Shown piece by piece: positions 9,200-17,854 of a stretch of 54,831 nt of DNA (positions within the stretch are counted from its first letter, which is position 1; each line of letters opens with the position of its first letter). The stretch comes from Micrococcales bacterium (GTDB taxonomy: Bacteria > Actinomycetota > Actinomycetes > Actinomycetales > Cellulomonadaceae), in NCBI GenBank assembly GCA_009779195.1, contig WRET01000016.1, positions 1-54,831 of the forward strand, given 5' to 3'. The notes under the pieces are model-generated. The model ran no database searches, had not been told where the DNA came from, and was given only the letters and a program-made list of their open reading frames with translations. Both the position numbers and the translations under genes were made by a program.

Positions 9200-12100
9200 G
9201 TGACCAAAGAAAGCCATTTCGTGGACCGGCACGTCGGACCACGGACCCATGACGTCGCCACCATGCTCGCGGCACTGGGGTACGACGACCTGGACACCCT
9301 GGTCGCCACCGCAGTCCCTGCCGACATCCGCACACGACGGCCGCTGAACCTGCCACCGGCCTTGACCGAGGCGCAGGCGCAGGGACGCCTCGGCGGGATG
9401 TCCCGGCTCAACCAGGTGCGCCGCGCCATGATCGGCCAGGGGTACTACCGGTCGGCCATCCCCGCGGTGATCAGGCGTAACGTCTTGGAGTCACCGGCCT
9501 GGTACAGCTCGTACACCCCCTACCAGGCGGAGATCTCCCAGGGCCGGCTCGAAGCTATGCTCGTCTTCCAGACCATGGTCACCGACCTGACCGGGCTGCC
9601 GGTCGCCAACGCTTCGCTGCTGGACGAACCGACCGCTGTGGCCGAGGCTGTGGCACTCATGCGGCGCGCGTCCAAGGCCAAGGACACCGTGGTCGTCGTC
9701 GACCAGGACCTGTTCCCCCAGTCCCTGCGGGTCGTGCAAGGCCGGGCTGACGCCATGGGTCACAGCCTCGTCGTGGCCGACCTCACCAAGGGCCTGCCCG
9801 AGGTGGACGGCACGCTGGCTGGCATCGTCGTGCAGCAGTGTGGTGCCTCCGGTCGGGTGGTCGACTGGGGGCCGCTCACCCGTACGGCCCACGCCGCTGG
9901 GGCCTTGGTCACCGTGGCCACGGACCTGCTGGCCCTGACGATGCTGCGCAGCCCCGGCGAGATCGGCGCGGACGTCGCTGTGGGGTCCGCCCAGCGTTTC
10001 GGCGTCCCGTTGTACTGCGGCGGACCGCACCCCGCGTTCTTCGCGGTGCGTGCCGGGCTGGAACGTAACGTGCCCGGCCGCCTGGTGGGCGTGAGTGTCG
10101 ACGCTGACGGCGACACGGCGTACCGCCTGGCCCTGACCACCCGTGAGCAGCACATCCGCCGCGAGAAAGCCACGAGCAACATCTGCACCGCCCAGGCGCT
10201 GCTGGCAGTCGTCGCTGGTATGTACGCGGTGTTCCACGGACCTGAGGGGCTGCGCGAGATCGCACGGCGGGTGCACGGCAAGGCCGTGGCGATCACCGTG
10301 TCGCTGCGCCAGGCCGGTGTCATGGTCGAGCACGACGCGTTCTTTGACACTGTGCGCGCCTATGTGCCAGGCCGTGCCCCTGACGTGCTGGTCCAGGCCG
10401 CCAAAGCCGGGCTCGACCTGTGGGCGCCGGACCGCGACCACGTCCAGGTCACCTGCGACCAGACGACCACCGACGACGACGTGTCAGCGGTCGTCGGGTC
10501 GTTCGTCGTGGCCGGGGCCACCCAAAAACGCCCCGACGCCCAAGGCCGGTACTCGTTCCAGGTGCTCAAAGGCGACCACGCGAACCTGCCTGGGTCGCTC
10601 ATGCGCCGCAGCAGCTATCTGACGCACCCGGTGTTTTCCGACCACCAGTCCGAGACGGGCCTCATGCGCTACCTGCGCGAGCTGTCCGACAAAGACCTGG
10701 CGTTGGACCGCTCCATGATCCCCCTGGGGTCGTGCACCATGAAGCTCAACCCAGCCGCGGCGATGGAGCCGATCAGCTGGCCCGGGTTCGCCGAGGTCCA
10801 CCCGTACGCACCGGTCGAGTCGCACCGTGGGTACGCAGCCCTGACCGCTGACCTGGAGCACTGGCTGGCCGAGATCACCGGGTATGCCGCGGTGAGCCTG
10901 CAGCCCAACGCCGGGTCTGCTGGCGAGCTGGCCGGGCTCATGGCGATCCGCCGCTACCACGTCTCGCGTGACGAGGGCGGACGTGACGTGTGCCTCATCC
11001 CCGCGTCGGCGCACGGGACCAACGCCGCGTCGGCGGCGATGGCCGGGCTGCGTGTCGTGGTGGTCGGCACCGCTGGTGACGGGTCGGTCGATATCGACGA
11101 CCTCCAGGCCAAGCTGGCTCAGAACGAAGGCAAAGTCGCCGCGATCATGGTCACCTACCCGTCCACCCACGGGGTGTACGAGGCGCAGGTGCGTCAGGTC
11201 GCCGAGCTTGTTCATGCTGCTGGCGGCCAGGTGTACATCGACGGGGCGAACCTCAACGCCCTGGTCGGCCTGGCACGGATATGCGAGATGGGCGGGGACG
11301 TCTCGCACCTGAACCTGCACAAGACGTTCGCCATCCCCCACGGCGGCGGCGGGCCTGGTGTGGGCCCGGTCGCGGTGGCCGAGCACCTGGCAGCGTTCCT
11401 GCCGGGCGACCCCACCCCAGGTGTTCCGTCGGCGAACCCGCCGGTCGCCGGGGCGCGGTGGGGGTCGGCTGGCATCTTGCCGATCCCGTGGATGTACATG
11501 GCCATGATGGGCGGCGACGGGCTGACCCAGGCGACCAAGACCGCTGTGCTCGCCGCGAACTACGTGGCCGCTCGGCTGCGCGACGCCTTCCCGGTGGTCT
11601 ACTGCGGGGCGGACGGGCTCGTGGCCCACGAGTGCATCTTGGATGTGCGCCAGATCGCCAAAGACACCGGTGTGACCGCCGAGGACGTGGCCAAACGCCT
11701 GGCCGACTACGGTTTCCACGCCCCGACCCTGGCGTTCCCCGTGGCGGGCACGCTCATGGTCGAACCGACCGAGTCTGAGTCCCTGGCCGAGCTGGACCGT
11801 TTTGTCGACGCCATGCTCGCCATCCGCGCCGAGATCGACAAGGTGGCCGACGGGACCTGGCCGTTGGAGAGCTCTCCCCTGCGCAACGCCCCGCACACCG
11901 CCTCGTGCCTGGTCGCCGAGGCCTGGGACCTGCCGTACTCGCGCGAGACCGCGGCCTTCCCCTTCACCTCGTCCCGTGCAGCCAAGTACTGGCCACCGGT
12001 GCGCCGCGTCGACGGTGCCTACGGCGACCGCAACCTCAGCTGTGTCCTGCCTGGCAGCCCCCTGCCCGAACCAGCCCCCGAACCCGAACCAGAACCCGAA

Positions 12101-12874
12101 CCGGCCCCAGCACCCCAGCCAGAACCGGCTGCCGAACCACAGCCGGTCCCGCCAGCCGAACCCGCCCTGGCCGAATCCGCCCCGGACGAGCCTGCCCCAT
12201 CCGAACCCGCCCCGGCTGAGCCCGAGGCAGCCGAACCGGCACAAGCCCAGGATGGAGCCGAGGCGCAACCCGCCGAACCGACGCCTGAGCCGCAAGCCCC
12301 CGAAGCCGACGTAAGTGTGCCGGAGCCCGAAGCGGCGGCGAGCGACGCAGAACCCCAGGCCGAGACCGAGGCCAAGGCGGGTGCCCCAGAGGCCGAAGCG
12401 ACGGAAGGCGAGTCCAAGGCGGACGACACGGCGGCTGCGGGCGACGCAAGTCCCGCGCCAGCCACAGTGGGCGCAACGGACGACACGCCCTCGGGACCGC
12501 AAGCCACATCCGACAAGGAGCTCGAACCTCTGCCCAAGACCCAGCCGATCAAGGCCGTCCGGGCACGTAAGAAGGCCGCCGAAACCGAGGCTGCCCCCGA
12601 GGTTGAGGCACCGCCCCCCGTACCTGAGGCTGCTCCCGTACCTGAGGCTGCCCCCGTACCTGAGGCTGCCCCCGTACCCGAGGCTGCCCCCGCAGCTGAG
12701 GTGCCTGCCGCTGAAGCCCAGGCACCTGCCGTCCAGGCGCAGGCTGCCGAAGCGGCCGCGTCCTGCGAGACTGAGAGCCCGGCGGCGCCGACCGGACCTG
12801 GGCCGGCCAGCGAAGGCGCGCCGGCCAAGGCGCGCAGGTCCAAGTGGACCAAACGCAAACCGAAAAACGGCTGA
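9200..12874 (+). CDS. gcvP: Glycine dehydrogenase (decarboxylating), P-protein, with long C-terminal extension
   Basis: This is the PLP enzyme that decarboxylates glycine and passes aminomethyl to the lipoyl arm of GcvH. It has 1224 residues from GTG 9200, which has GGAG upstream. Residues 1-950 are a full P-protein. The N-terminus reads FVDRHVGPR. The PLP-lysine motif is LNLHKTFAIPHGGGGPG. The core ends at DGAYGDRNLSC. The usual length is about 950; here about 270 extra residues follow, rich in Pro, Glu and Ala. They include four VPEAAP units and a basic tail (KARRSKWTKRKPKNG). The frame stays open with no frameshift. gcvT follows after 15 bases. The 250 bases upstream (8950-9199) show no recognisable glycine riboswitch. 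Confidence 0.95.
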   Translation: MTKESHFVDRHVGPRTHDVATMLAALGYDDLDTLVATAVPADIRTRRPLNLPPALTEAQAQGRLGGMSRLNQVRRAMIGQGYYRSAIPAVIRRNVLESPAWYSSYTPYQAEISQGRLEAMLVFQTMVTDLTGLPVANASLLDEPTAVAEAVALMRRASKAKDTVVVVDQDLFPQSLRVVQGRADAMGHSLVVADLTKGLPEVDGTLAGIVVQQCGASGRVVDWGPLTRTAHAAGALVTVATDLLALTMLRSPGEIGADVAVGSAQRFGVPLYCGGPHPAFFAVRAGLERNVPGRLVGVSVDADGDTAYRLALTTREQHIRREKATSNICTAQALLAVVAGMYAVFHGPEGLREIARRVHGKAVAITVSLRQAGVMVEHDAFFDTVRAYVPGRAPDVLVQAAKAGLDLWAPDRDHVQVTCDQTTTDDDVSAVVGSFVVAGATQKRPDAQGRYSFQVLKGDHANLPGSLMRRSSYLTHPVFSDHQSETGLMRYLRELSDKDLALDRSMIPLGSCTMKLNPAAAMEPISWPGFAEVHPYAPVESHRGYAALTADLEHWLAEITGYAAVSLQPNAGSAGELAGLMAIRRYHVSRDEGGRDVCLIPASAHGTNAASAAMAGLRVVVVGTAGDGSVDIDDLQAKLAQNEGKVAAIMVTYPSTHGVYEAQVRQVAELVHAAGGQVYIDGANLNALVGLARICEMGGDVSHLNLHKTFAIPHGGGGPGVGPVAVAEHLAAFLPGDPTPGVPSANPPVAGARWGSAGILPIPWMYMAMMGGDGLTQATKTAVLAANYVAARLRDAFPVVYCGADGLVAHECILDVRQIAKDTGVTAEDVAKRLADYGFHAPTLAFPVAGTLMVEPTESESLAELDRFVDAMLAIRAEIDKVADGTWPLESSPLRNAPHTASCLVAEAWDLPYSRETAAFPFTSSRAAKYWPPVRRVDGAYGDRNLSCVLPGSPLPEPAPEPEPEPEPAPAPQPEPAAEPQPVPPAEPALAESAPDEPAPSEPAPAEPEAAEPAQAQDGAEAQPAEPTPEPQAPEADVSVPEPEAAASDAEPQAETEAKAGAPEAEATEGESKADDTAAAGDASPAPATVGATDDTPSGPQATSDKELEPLPKTQPIKAVRARKKAAETEAAPEVEAPPPVPEAAPVPEAAPVPEAAPVPEAAPAAEVPAAEAQAPAVQAQAAEAAASCETESPAAPTGPGPASEGAPAKARRSKWTKRKPKNG
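12620..12691 (+). repeat. Four 18-bp tandem repeats in the gcvP extension
   Basis: The unit GTACCTGAGGCTGCCCCC recurs four times with few changes and encodes VPEAAP. It lies in the Pro/Glu/Ala-rich tail of GcvP and could vary in number by slippage. Confidence 0.85.
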
Positions 12875-12889
12875 GGAGCACCACACCCC

Positions 12890-14047
12890 GTGACTGGACC
12901 AACCACCGAGCCCCGGCCCACTGCCCTGCACGACGAGCACGTCACCCTCGGCGCCACGTTGGTGCCGTTCGCAGGCTGGACGATGCCGTTGCGCTACACC
13001 TCGGACGTGGCCGAGCACACCGCGGTGCGCACCGCCGCAGGACTGTTCGACCTGTCCCACATGGGCGAGATCTCCGTGGCCGGACCCGGCGCAGCCGCTT
13101 TCCTCGACTACGCCCTCGTCGGGGCGCTGAGCGCCCTACGGGTCTGGGGCGCCCGGTACACCATGATCTGCGCCCCCGACGGCGGTGTGCTCGACGACCT
13201 CATCGTCTACCGCCTGGCCGACACCCAGTACATGGTCGTGGCCAACGCTGCCAACTACGACGTCGTGCTGGGCGCCTTGCGCGAACGCACCGATGGTTTC
13301 GACGTCACGATCGGCGACGACTCGGCGGACACCGCCCTGATCGCCGTCCAAGGCCCCACAGCCCTGGCCATCGTCGAAGCCCTAGACGGTCTCGACATCG
13401 TCAGCGACGACACCACCGCGGCGACGCTCAAGTACTATGCCTGCCTCCCGTTGCGTTTCGCCGGGGTCGACGGCCTCCTGGCCCGCACTGGTTACACCGG
13501 CGAGGACGGTTTCGAGTTCTTCGTCCCCGCCGGCACGGCCGTCGCCCTGTGGCGCGCCCTGCTGGCCGCAGGCGCCGACCACGGCCTGGTCCCCGCAGGC
13601 CTTGCCGCCCGCGACTCGCTACGCCTCGAAGCCGGTATGCCCCTGTACGGCCACGAACTGGACCTCACGACGAACCCCCAAGACGCCGGCCTGGGCCGAG
13701 TCGTGCGCCTGGACAAGACCGACGCCGACGGCAACCCCCTCGACTTCGTCGGACGCGGCCCCCTGGACTCCCGCGCCCACGCCCCCGGCGCCCGCCGCCT
13801 CGTCGGCCTGCAAGGCCTGGGCAAACGCGCCGCCCGCGCCGGCTACCTGGTCCTGGCCACCCCTGACGGCCCCACGATCGGCACCGTGACCTCCGGCGCC
13901 CCCTCCCCCACCCTCGGCTACCCCATCGCCATGGCCTACGTCACCCCCGAACGTTCCGCCGAAGGCACCGACCTGTTCGTCGACGTCCGAGGCCGCCCCG
14001 AACCCTTCCGCATCGTCCCCCTCCCCTTCTACCGCCGCCCCAAGTAA
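12890..14047 (+). CDS. gcvT: Aminomethyltransferase, glycine cleavage T-protein
   Basis: GcvT takes the aminomethyl group from GcvH, releases ammonia and forms methylene-tetrahydrofolate. It has 385 residues from GTG 12890, with TGAGGAGCACC upstream. Family motifs are clear: FAGWTMPLRY near residue 24, FDLSHMGEI near 48 and GYTGEDGFEFF near 200. The C-terminal barrel has PTIGTVTSGAPSPTLG. Its length is near the family norm of about 370. It follows gcvP by 15 bases, so the two form an operon. gcvH, usually next to these genes, is 18 kb away at 32336. Confidence 0.95.
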   Translation: MTGPTTEPRPTALHDEHVTLGATLVPFAGWTMPLRYTSDVAEHTAVRTAAGLFDLSHMGEISVAGPGAAAFLDYALVGALSALRVWGARYTMICAPDGGVLDDLIVYRLADTQYMVVANAANYDVVLGALRERTDGFDVTIGDDSADTALIAVQGPTALAIVEALDGLDIVSDDTTAATLKYYACLPLRFAGVDGLLARTGYTGEDGFEFFVPAGTAVALWRALLAAGADHGLVPAGLAARDSLRLEAGMPLYGHELDLTTNPQDAGLGRVVRLDKTDADGNPLDFVGRGPLDSRAHAPGARRLVGLQGLGKRAARAGYLVLATPDGPTIGTVTSGAPSPTLGYPIAMAYVTPERSAEGTDLFVDVRGRPEPFRIVPLPFYRRPK

Positions 14048-14097
14048 GGCCTCATCCGCCCCTGTCATGCGCAGCCCGTGGGTCGACGGCGTCCTTG

Positions 14098-14200
14098 CCT
14101 TCTTCGCCTTCACCCTTTCGTGATGGGACGCCCGCCGCGGTGCGAACAAGAACACGTGGTGCGAACCTATTGGTTCGCACCACGCAATCGTGTTCGCACC
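14098..14200 (+). repeat. Family C repeat, copy 1, with 29-bp inverted arms
   Basis: A leader (TTCGCCTTCACCCTTTCGTG) precedes an inverted repeat at 14139-14167 / 14172-14200. The arms begin GGTGCGAACA and end GTGGTGCGAACC, with a 4-base loop and a few central mismatches. It stands just past the 3' end of the ATPase gene. A second copy is at 31614-31715. Confidence 0.8.
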
Positions 14201-14241
14201 AGGATGGACCTGGTTGGACCCTCGTCTCCGGCTCGCAGGCC

Positions 14242-15474
14242 TCAGCCGTCGAGCAGCCAGTCGTAGACGCAGGTCTGGCGGATGCCGTCGTGGTCGACGG
14301 TGCCGAGGTCGGCGGTGAGCAGCAGGCGGGGGTAGTGGGCGGGGACGGCTGTGAGGGTGGCGAGCTCACGGGCCAGGACGTGCGGGTCGGTGACGGTGTG
14401 GGCGACCTGGATGTAGACCGGGCTGCGGTCGATAGGGTCGTGTGCGATGAAGTCGACCTCGGTGGGACCGAGCTTGCCGACGTACACCTCGGCGAAGCGG
14501 CGCCGTAGCTCGAGGTATACGACGTTCTCCAGCAGGTGGCCGTCGTCGCGGGGGCGGTCCCCGAGCACGGCGGTGCGCAGCCCGGTGTCGACCGCGTAGT
14601 ACTTGGCGGTGTTCTCCAACAGGCGCTTGCCACGGATGTCGTACCGCCTGGCTTCGTACAGCACGTAGCTGTCGGTGAGGCCGGTGAGGTACCCAGCGAC
14701 GGTCTCGGGGGCCACCCGTCGGCCCGACGAGGTAAGGGTGTCGGCGATCTTCTTCGTGGTGGTGAGGTTGGCGACATTGTCGAGCATGAACGCGACGACG
14801 TCGCGCAGGGTGTCAGCCCGGGCGATCTTGCGCCGGGCGACCACGTCCTTGAGCAGCGCGGTGTTCAAGATGCCGGTGAGGTAGTCGCGGACCAGGTCGA
14901 TGTCCGGTTGCAGCCGGGTGACGTACGGGAACGCGCCGAACCGGACGAAGTCGGCGAACAGGCTCGCCAGCAACCCCTGGCGCAAGGTGGGATCGTCGTC
15001 GAGGCCTGGCCGACGGGCGCGTACGTAGTCGACGAACGACAGCGGCAGCAGCCCGATCTCCACGTAACGGCCCGAGAGCAAGGTCGCCAGCTCGCCGGAC
15101 AGCAGGTGGGCGTTGGACCCGGTGACATACAGGTCGACGTCGTCGCGCAGGTGGAGCCCGTCGACAGCACGCTCGAACTGGTCGACCTCTTGCACCTCGT
15201 CGATGAACACGTAGGTCGTCGTGCCCGTCGCCAGGCGCCCAACCACCTCGCGGTACAGGCTCAGGTGGTCAGGGGTCCGTGCGAGCTGTTCGGGGTCTTC
15301 GAGGTTGACGGTGACGATCGCGTCGTCGCCGACCCCCTCGGCACGTAGCCGGTCCCGGAACAAGGCGAGCAGGCTCGACTTGCCGCACCGGCGCACACCC
15401 GTGACGACCTTGATGACGTCCTGGTCGCGCCACCGTGCCAGACGGGCAAGGTCAGCGGGCCGGTCGATGAGCAT
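14242..15474 (-). CDS. AAA+ ATPase with DUF4143 domain
   Basis: The protein has 410 residues. The AAA_14 domain (about 1-170) has Walker A GVRRCGKSS and Walker B YVFIDEVQEV. A sensor-like VTGSNAHLL follows. The DUF4143 part (about 200-400) starts with LLKDVVARRKI and ends with a nuclease-like TEVDFIAHD. This is a common archaeo-bacterial ATPase family of unknown role, often on mobile or defence-rich DNA. GTGAGGGAGCGCGATG gives a strong ribosome site. Two palindromes lie upstream (15490-15547). Fragments of the same or a related gene lie at 18486, 21115, 21280, 29192 and 31311, so the family has been copied and broken repeatedly here. Confidence 0.88.
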   Translation of the reverse strand: MLIDRPADLARLARWRDQDVIKVVTGVRRCGKSSLLALFRDRLRAEGVGDDAIVTVNLEDPEQLARTPDHLSLYREVVGRLATGTTTYVFIDEVQEVDQFERAVDGLHLRDDVDLYVTGSNAHLLSGELATLLSGRYVEIGLLPLSFVDYVRARRPGLDDDPTLRQGLLASLFADFVRFGAFPYVTRLQPDIDLVRDYLTGILNTALLKDVVARRKIARADTLRDVVAFMLDNVANLTTTKKIADTLTSSGRRVAPETVAGYLTGLTDSYVLYEARRYDIRGKRLLENTAKYYAVDTGLRTAVLGDRPRDDGHLLENVVYLELRRRFAEVYVGKLGPTEVDFIAHDPIDRSPVYIQVAHTVTDPHVLARELATLTAVPAHYPRLLLTADLGTVDHDGIRQTCVYDWLLDG

Positions 15475-15489
15475 CGCGCTCCCTCACTG

Positions 15490-15547
15490 TTTCAGATCCA
15501 TCTGAGTCTTTGCTCAGTCTACACTGAAGTTTCAGATGCGTCTGAAA
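15490..15547 (-). promoter_or_regulatory. Two palindromic operator candidates upstream of the ATPase
   Basis: TTTCAGATCCATCTGAG (15490-15506) and TTTCAGATGCGTCTGAAA (15530-15547) share half-site TTTCAGA. TCAGT/ACTGA arms lie between them. This looks like a control region bound by a dimeric regulator, possibly the ATPase itself or a host repressor. Confidence 0.5.
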
Positions 15548-16187
15548 CATCTAGCCGCCAGATCAAACCCGAAAGTCCAAGTAGTCTGAAGCGACCGACA
15601 GCGCAGGTATAGTGGTCCAGGCGCATCTGGGTCAGGGCGAGCCACAGGTCGAACAGGTCTCTTCCCTTGGAACGTTGGTACAGCGCCCTGATCTTCGTGG
15701 CGACCATCTCCGGGGCCTGGAACGTCAGCACCTGCGCCGAGCCGCTCCACCACGTCGTGCCGGGTGTGAGCGGAAGGTGGACCAGAGGCAGTGCTGGCGA
15801 CCGTTCTTGGGTGTTGAGCTCGATCTTGATCCTGATGGGGACCTCGTCGTCGGAGGTCGTGCGCCACAGCACCTTGGGGTGGGCACCCACCCGCGAGCTC
15901 GTCGCGAACCCCAGCTCGTCGCCCACAGAGCGCAGGGCTGTGAGCACCGGGCCGATGGCCCCGGCGGTGCGTCGCACGTAGTCGAGGTCCTCGCTGTAGC
16001 GCACGGGCTCGGGCAGGTGGAGCTTGTGCATCGCTGTGCCGCCACGGAACACCAGCTCGTCGCCCAGCAGGTCGTGGTTGGCGATCTCGCAGATCGCTCG
16101 GGTCAGCAGCAGGTCCTGCTCGACCTGGACCGGGTTCGGCCACGGGTGCGTCAGCGTCCAGGCGGTCAGGTGCCGTCGGGGGATCAT
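15519..16187 (-). CDS. AbiEii-type nucleotidyltransferase toxin, C-terminus replaced
   Basis: Toxin of an AbiE (type IV) toxin-antitoxin pair, from ATG 16187; 222 residues. The nucleotidyltransferase core is present: LVFRGGTAMHKL (GG.. motif), YSEDLDYVRR (D-x-D metal site), IRIKIELNTQE, and the KIRALYQRSKGRDLFDLWLA helix. After LALTQMRLD the sequence changes to HYTCAVGRFRLLG with no family resemblance, and the protein is about 80-100 residues shorter than usual. The change coincides with the copied promoter block at 15558-15615, so a recombination junction is likely. Its ATG overlaps the antitoxin's stop. Activity of the truncated protein is doubtful. Confidence 0.75.
   Translation of the reverse strand: MIPRRHLTAWTLTHPWPNPVQVEQDLLLTRAICEIANHDLLGDELVFRGGTAMHKLHLPEPVRYSEDLDYVRRTAGAIGPVLTALRSVGDELGFATSSRVGAHPKVLWRTTSDDEVPIRIKIELNTQERSPALPLVHLPLTPGTTWWSGSAQVLTFQAPEMVATKIRALYQRSKGRDLFDLWLALTQMRLDHYTCAVGRFRLLGLSGLIWRLDVSDASETSV
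15558..15615 (+). repeat. Block D copy 1: copy of the SUKH-like gene's promoter region
   Basis: About 58 bp match 24567-24625, with GTCTGAAGCGACCGACA identical and a TATAGT -10-like box. At 24.6 kb the block immediately precedes a gene; here it runs into the truncated AbiEii gene on the other strand, so the downstream gene has been lost. Confidence 0.7.
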
Positions 16188-17011
16188 GTGTCTGGGTCTG
16201 CCTTGGTGTTCAGGCACAGCGCCCACCTGGGGTCGGTGGGGCCGCGGCGGGGGTAGGCGGGGTGGAGCAACGATGGGGGGACACCGTCGAGACGAGCGGC
16301 TGCGCGCAGCGGGTCGAGGCCAGCCGGGCCGACGAAGGTCTCGATCAGCCAGCCCACCCGTCGCGCTGAGGCGGCGGGGAACCACCTGGCTGCGTCGGCG
16401 ACGTCGGCGGGGTCCAGGCCCGCTTCGGCGACCAGGTCGATGACGACGTTCGCGACGTTGTCCAGACCCCCGGCAAGAGTCAGGTCAGTAGCCACGTCCA
16501 AGGCGGTGACCGCCGGGGTCGAGTGGGAGACGTCGCCACCGTAGGTCCGCACCGCGGTCGTGGGCACCAGCCCCACACGGGAGCGACGGTAAAAACGCAT
16601 GCGCACACGGCCCACGTCGCGGTCGGGCACTGTGGTGCTGGTGGCGACCTGGAACACCTGCGGCGCGTGGTGCGCGGCGCCATGACGAGCGGCGGCGCTC
16701 AACCACCCGACGTAGTAACCGAAACCCAGGTGCGCAGCCAGGTCGTCGACCAGCTCGACACCAGGCGGTCCGCCTGCCGCCCGGTGCTCGGACCGCACCG
16801 GAACCCACAGGCCACGGGCAGGGGCCACCCACTCACCTCGGCGCACCGGCGCGGCGAGGCGTCGTCGTACCTGGTCACAGGGCACCCCCAGGAGGCTGGC
16901 CACCTGCGACGTGGTCATCGCACCAAGCCCGTGCGACAGCGCCCAGTCCGCCGCCTGCGGGCCCCGTACCACCGCCTCCATCTGCACATCGTCTATCGTC
17001 ACAGAAAACAT
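16184..17011 (-). CDS. AbiEi-type antitoxin (type IV toxin-antitoxin)
   Basis: The protein has 275 residues from ATG 17011; ATG 17023 and ATG 16981 are alternatives. The N-terminal winged helix is MTTSQVASLLGVPCDQVRRRL, followed by GEWVAPARGLWVPV. The C-terminal antitoxin domain has HLGFGYYVGWLSAAARHGAAHH and TPAVTALDVATDL. AbiEi proteins repress their own promoter and neutralise the AbiEii toxin. The stop overlaps the toxin's ATG in ATGA, so the pair is translationally coupled. A TATCGTCA/TGACGATA palindrome covers the start, fitting autorepression. A TAGTTT box 10 bases before ATG 17011 suggests a very short leader. Confidence 0.85.
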   Translation of the reverse strand: MFSVTIDDVQMEAVVRGPQAADWALSHGLGAMTTSQVASLLGVPCDQVRRRLAAPVRRGEWVAPARGLWVPVRSEHRAAGGPPGVELVDDLAAHLGFGYYVGWLSAAARHGAAHHAPQVFQVATSTTVPDRDVGRVRMRFYRRSRVGLVPTTAVRTYGGDVSHSTPAVTALDVATDLTLAGGLDNVANVVIDLVAEAGLDPADVADAARWFPAASARRVGWLIETFVGPAGLDPLRAAARLDGVPPSLLHPAYPRRGPTDPRWALCLNTKADPDT

Positions 17012-17018
17012 GACGATA
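16994..17018 (-). promoter_or_regulatory. Operator candidate over the AbiEi start
   Basis: Perfect 8-base arms TATCGTCA-N9-TGACGATA overlap the proposed start codon. AbiEi antitoxins are known to bind inverted repeats in their own promoter. Confidence 0.55.
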
Positions 17019-17058
17019 AGCAAACTAGCAATGGTGGCTGTCGTGACGCGCCTACTCC

Positions 17059-17095
17059 AAGACAGCGGGGGCGGTTCCTCTGTCTTGCCTGGTCA
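17059..17095 (-). repeat. Family A palindromic repeat, copy 4
   Basis: AAGACA, CGGGGGCGGTTCC, TGTCTTG, CCTGGTCA. It lies in the gap between the divergent AbiEi gene and the gene at 17204. It shares the CACAGCG(C/T)TGCGAC tail with copy 6. Confidence 0.85.
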
Positions 17096-17203
17096 CAGCG
17101 CTGCGACCATGGCGAGATGAGACCTGAGACACCAGCTGCGATGCAGGGACGTCGTTACTGTTGTCTCAGGTCGCGTCTTGCGGGCCAGCGGTCGCGGAGG
17201 TAC

Positions 17204-17581
17204 ATGATGGATGCTCACGGGCACGTTGACCCCTGGTCGGCGATCGACGCAGCCGAGATCTCCACGGACGACGAGGAGCGATCAACCCTCCTCGAGGCCA
17301 CGATCGACCACCTGACCGCCCACGGCGACCACACGTCAGCCGATGTGGAGCAGGCGATCGCGTACGCGTGGTACCTCTTGCCCCCGGGCACCGTCGGCCG
17401 CGACGACCAGGTCCAGACCCACCTGGCCAATACGCTGCGGATCGACCCCCAGCACCAGTACGCCCGCCTGTACCTGGCGCACCACGACTTCGACCGTGGC
17501 CACTACGCGACGGCCCTGGAGAGCAGGTGTGCGTACCGCTGCGCCGGGTCGGCGAACAGTTCCTCAGGGCGGATCAGATAA
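17204..17581 (+). CDS. Small TPR-like hypothetical protein, probably cut at its 3' end
   Basis: The protein has 125 residues from ATG 17204, with GCGGAGG upstream. The C-terminal half reads like one TPR-type helix pair (HLANTLRIDPQHQYARLYLAHHDFDRGHYATAL). It then ends in SRCAYRCAGSANSSSGRIR, which is translated from what looks like the upstream region of the following toxin-antitoxin pair. The sequence therefore suggests a longer gene cut by arrival of the Phd/VapC module. No function can be assigned. Confidence 0.55.
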   Translation: MMDAHGHVDPWSAIDAAEISTDDEERSTLLEATIDHLTAHGDHTSADVEQAIAYAWYLLPPGTVGRDDQVQTHLANTLRIDPQHQYARLYLAHHDFDRGHYATALESRCAYRCAGSANSSSGRIR

Positions 17582-17587
17582 TCTGAT
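17573..17587 (+). promoter_or_regulatory. Operator candidate and -10 box of the Phd/VapC pair
   Basis: ATCAGAT-A-ATCTGAT is a perfect palindrome just before ATG 17591. It contains TAATCT at leaderless spacing (6 bases) from the ATG. Autoregulation by the antitoxin is likely. The CAGAT/ATCTG core also occurs in the ATPase operators at 15490. Confidence 0.55.
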
Positions 17588-17590
17588 ATC

Positions 17591-17854
17591 ATGGCCGCCA
17601 TGCGGACCATGACAGCCACCAGCGCCTCGCGGGGGTTCTCTGAGCTCCTCGACTCCATCGAGCACGGCGAGACCGTACGGATCACCCGTGGCGGCCGTCC
17701 CGTCGCAGAGCTGCGCCCAGTCCCGGCGACCACCGGGCGAGCACTGCGAGAGGCGTTGGCCGACGCGCCACGGCTCGACGAGACCATCGTCGCCGACATC
17801 GCCGCAGCCACATCGCTGCTGACCGAGACGGACGACCCGTGGCACGCCGCCTGA
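17591..17854 (+). CDS. Phd/YefM-family antitoxin
   Basis: The protein has 87 residues. The N-terminal DNA-binding fold reads MTATSASRGFSELLDSIEHGETVRITRGGRPVAELRP, the standard Phd/YefM pattern. The C-terminal tail (TDDPWHAA) would wrap the toxin. The gene overlaps vapC by 16 bases, as is typical of coupled type II pairs. ATG 17600 and ATG 17609 are alternative starts; ATG 17591 fits the leaderless promoter spacing. Confidence 0.85.
   Translation: MAAMRTMTATSASRGFSELLDSIEHGETVRITRGGRPVAELRPVPATTGRALREALADAPRLDETIVADIAAATSLLTETDDPWHAA

Noticed and set aside
9200..12874. Frameshift explaining the GcvP tail
   Set aside because: The frame stays open to a stop just before gcvT with a ribosome site, and the tail has a regular protein repeat, so a shift is not needed.
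12058..12874. Separate gene in the gcvP tail
   Set aside because: There is no start with a ribosome site between the core and the tail, and no stop separates them.
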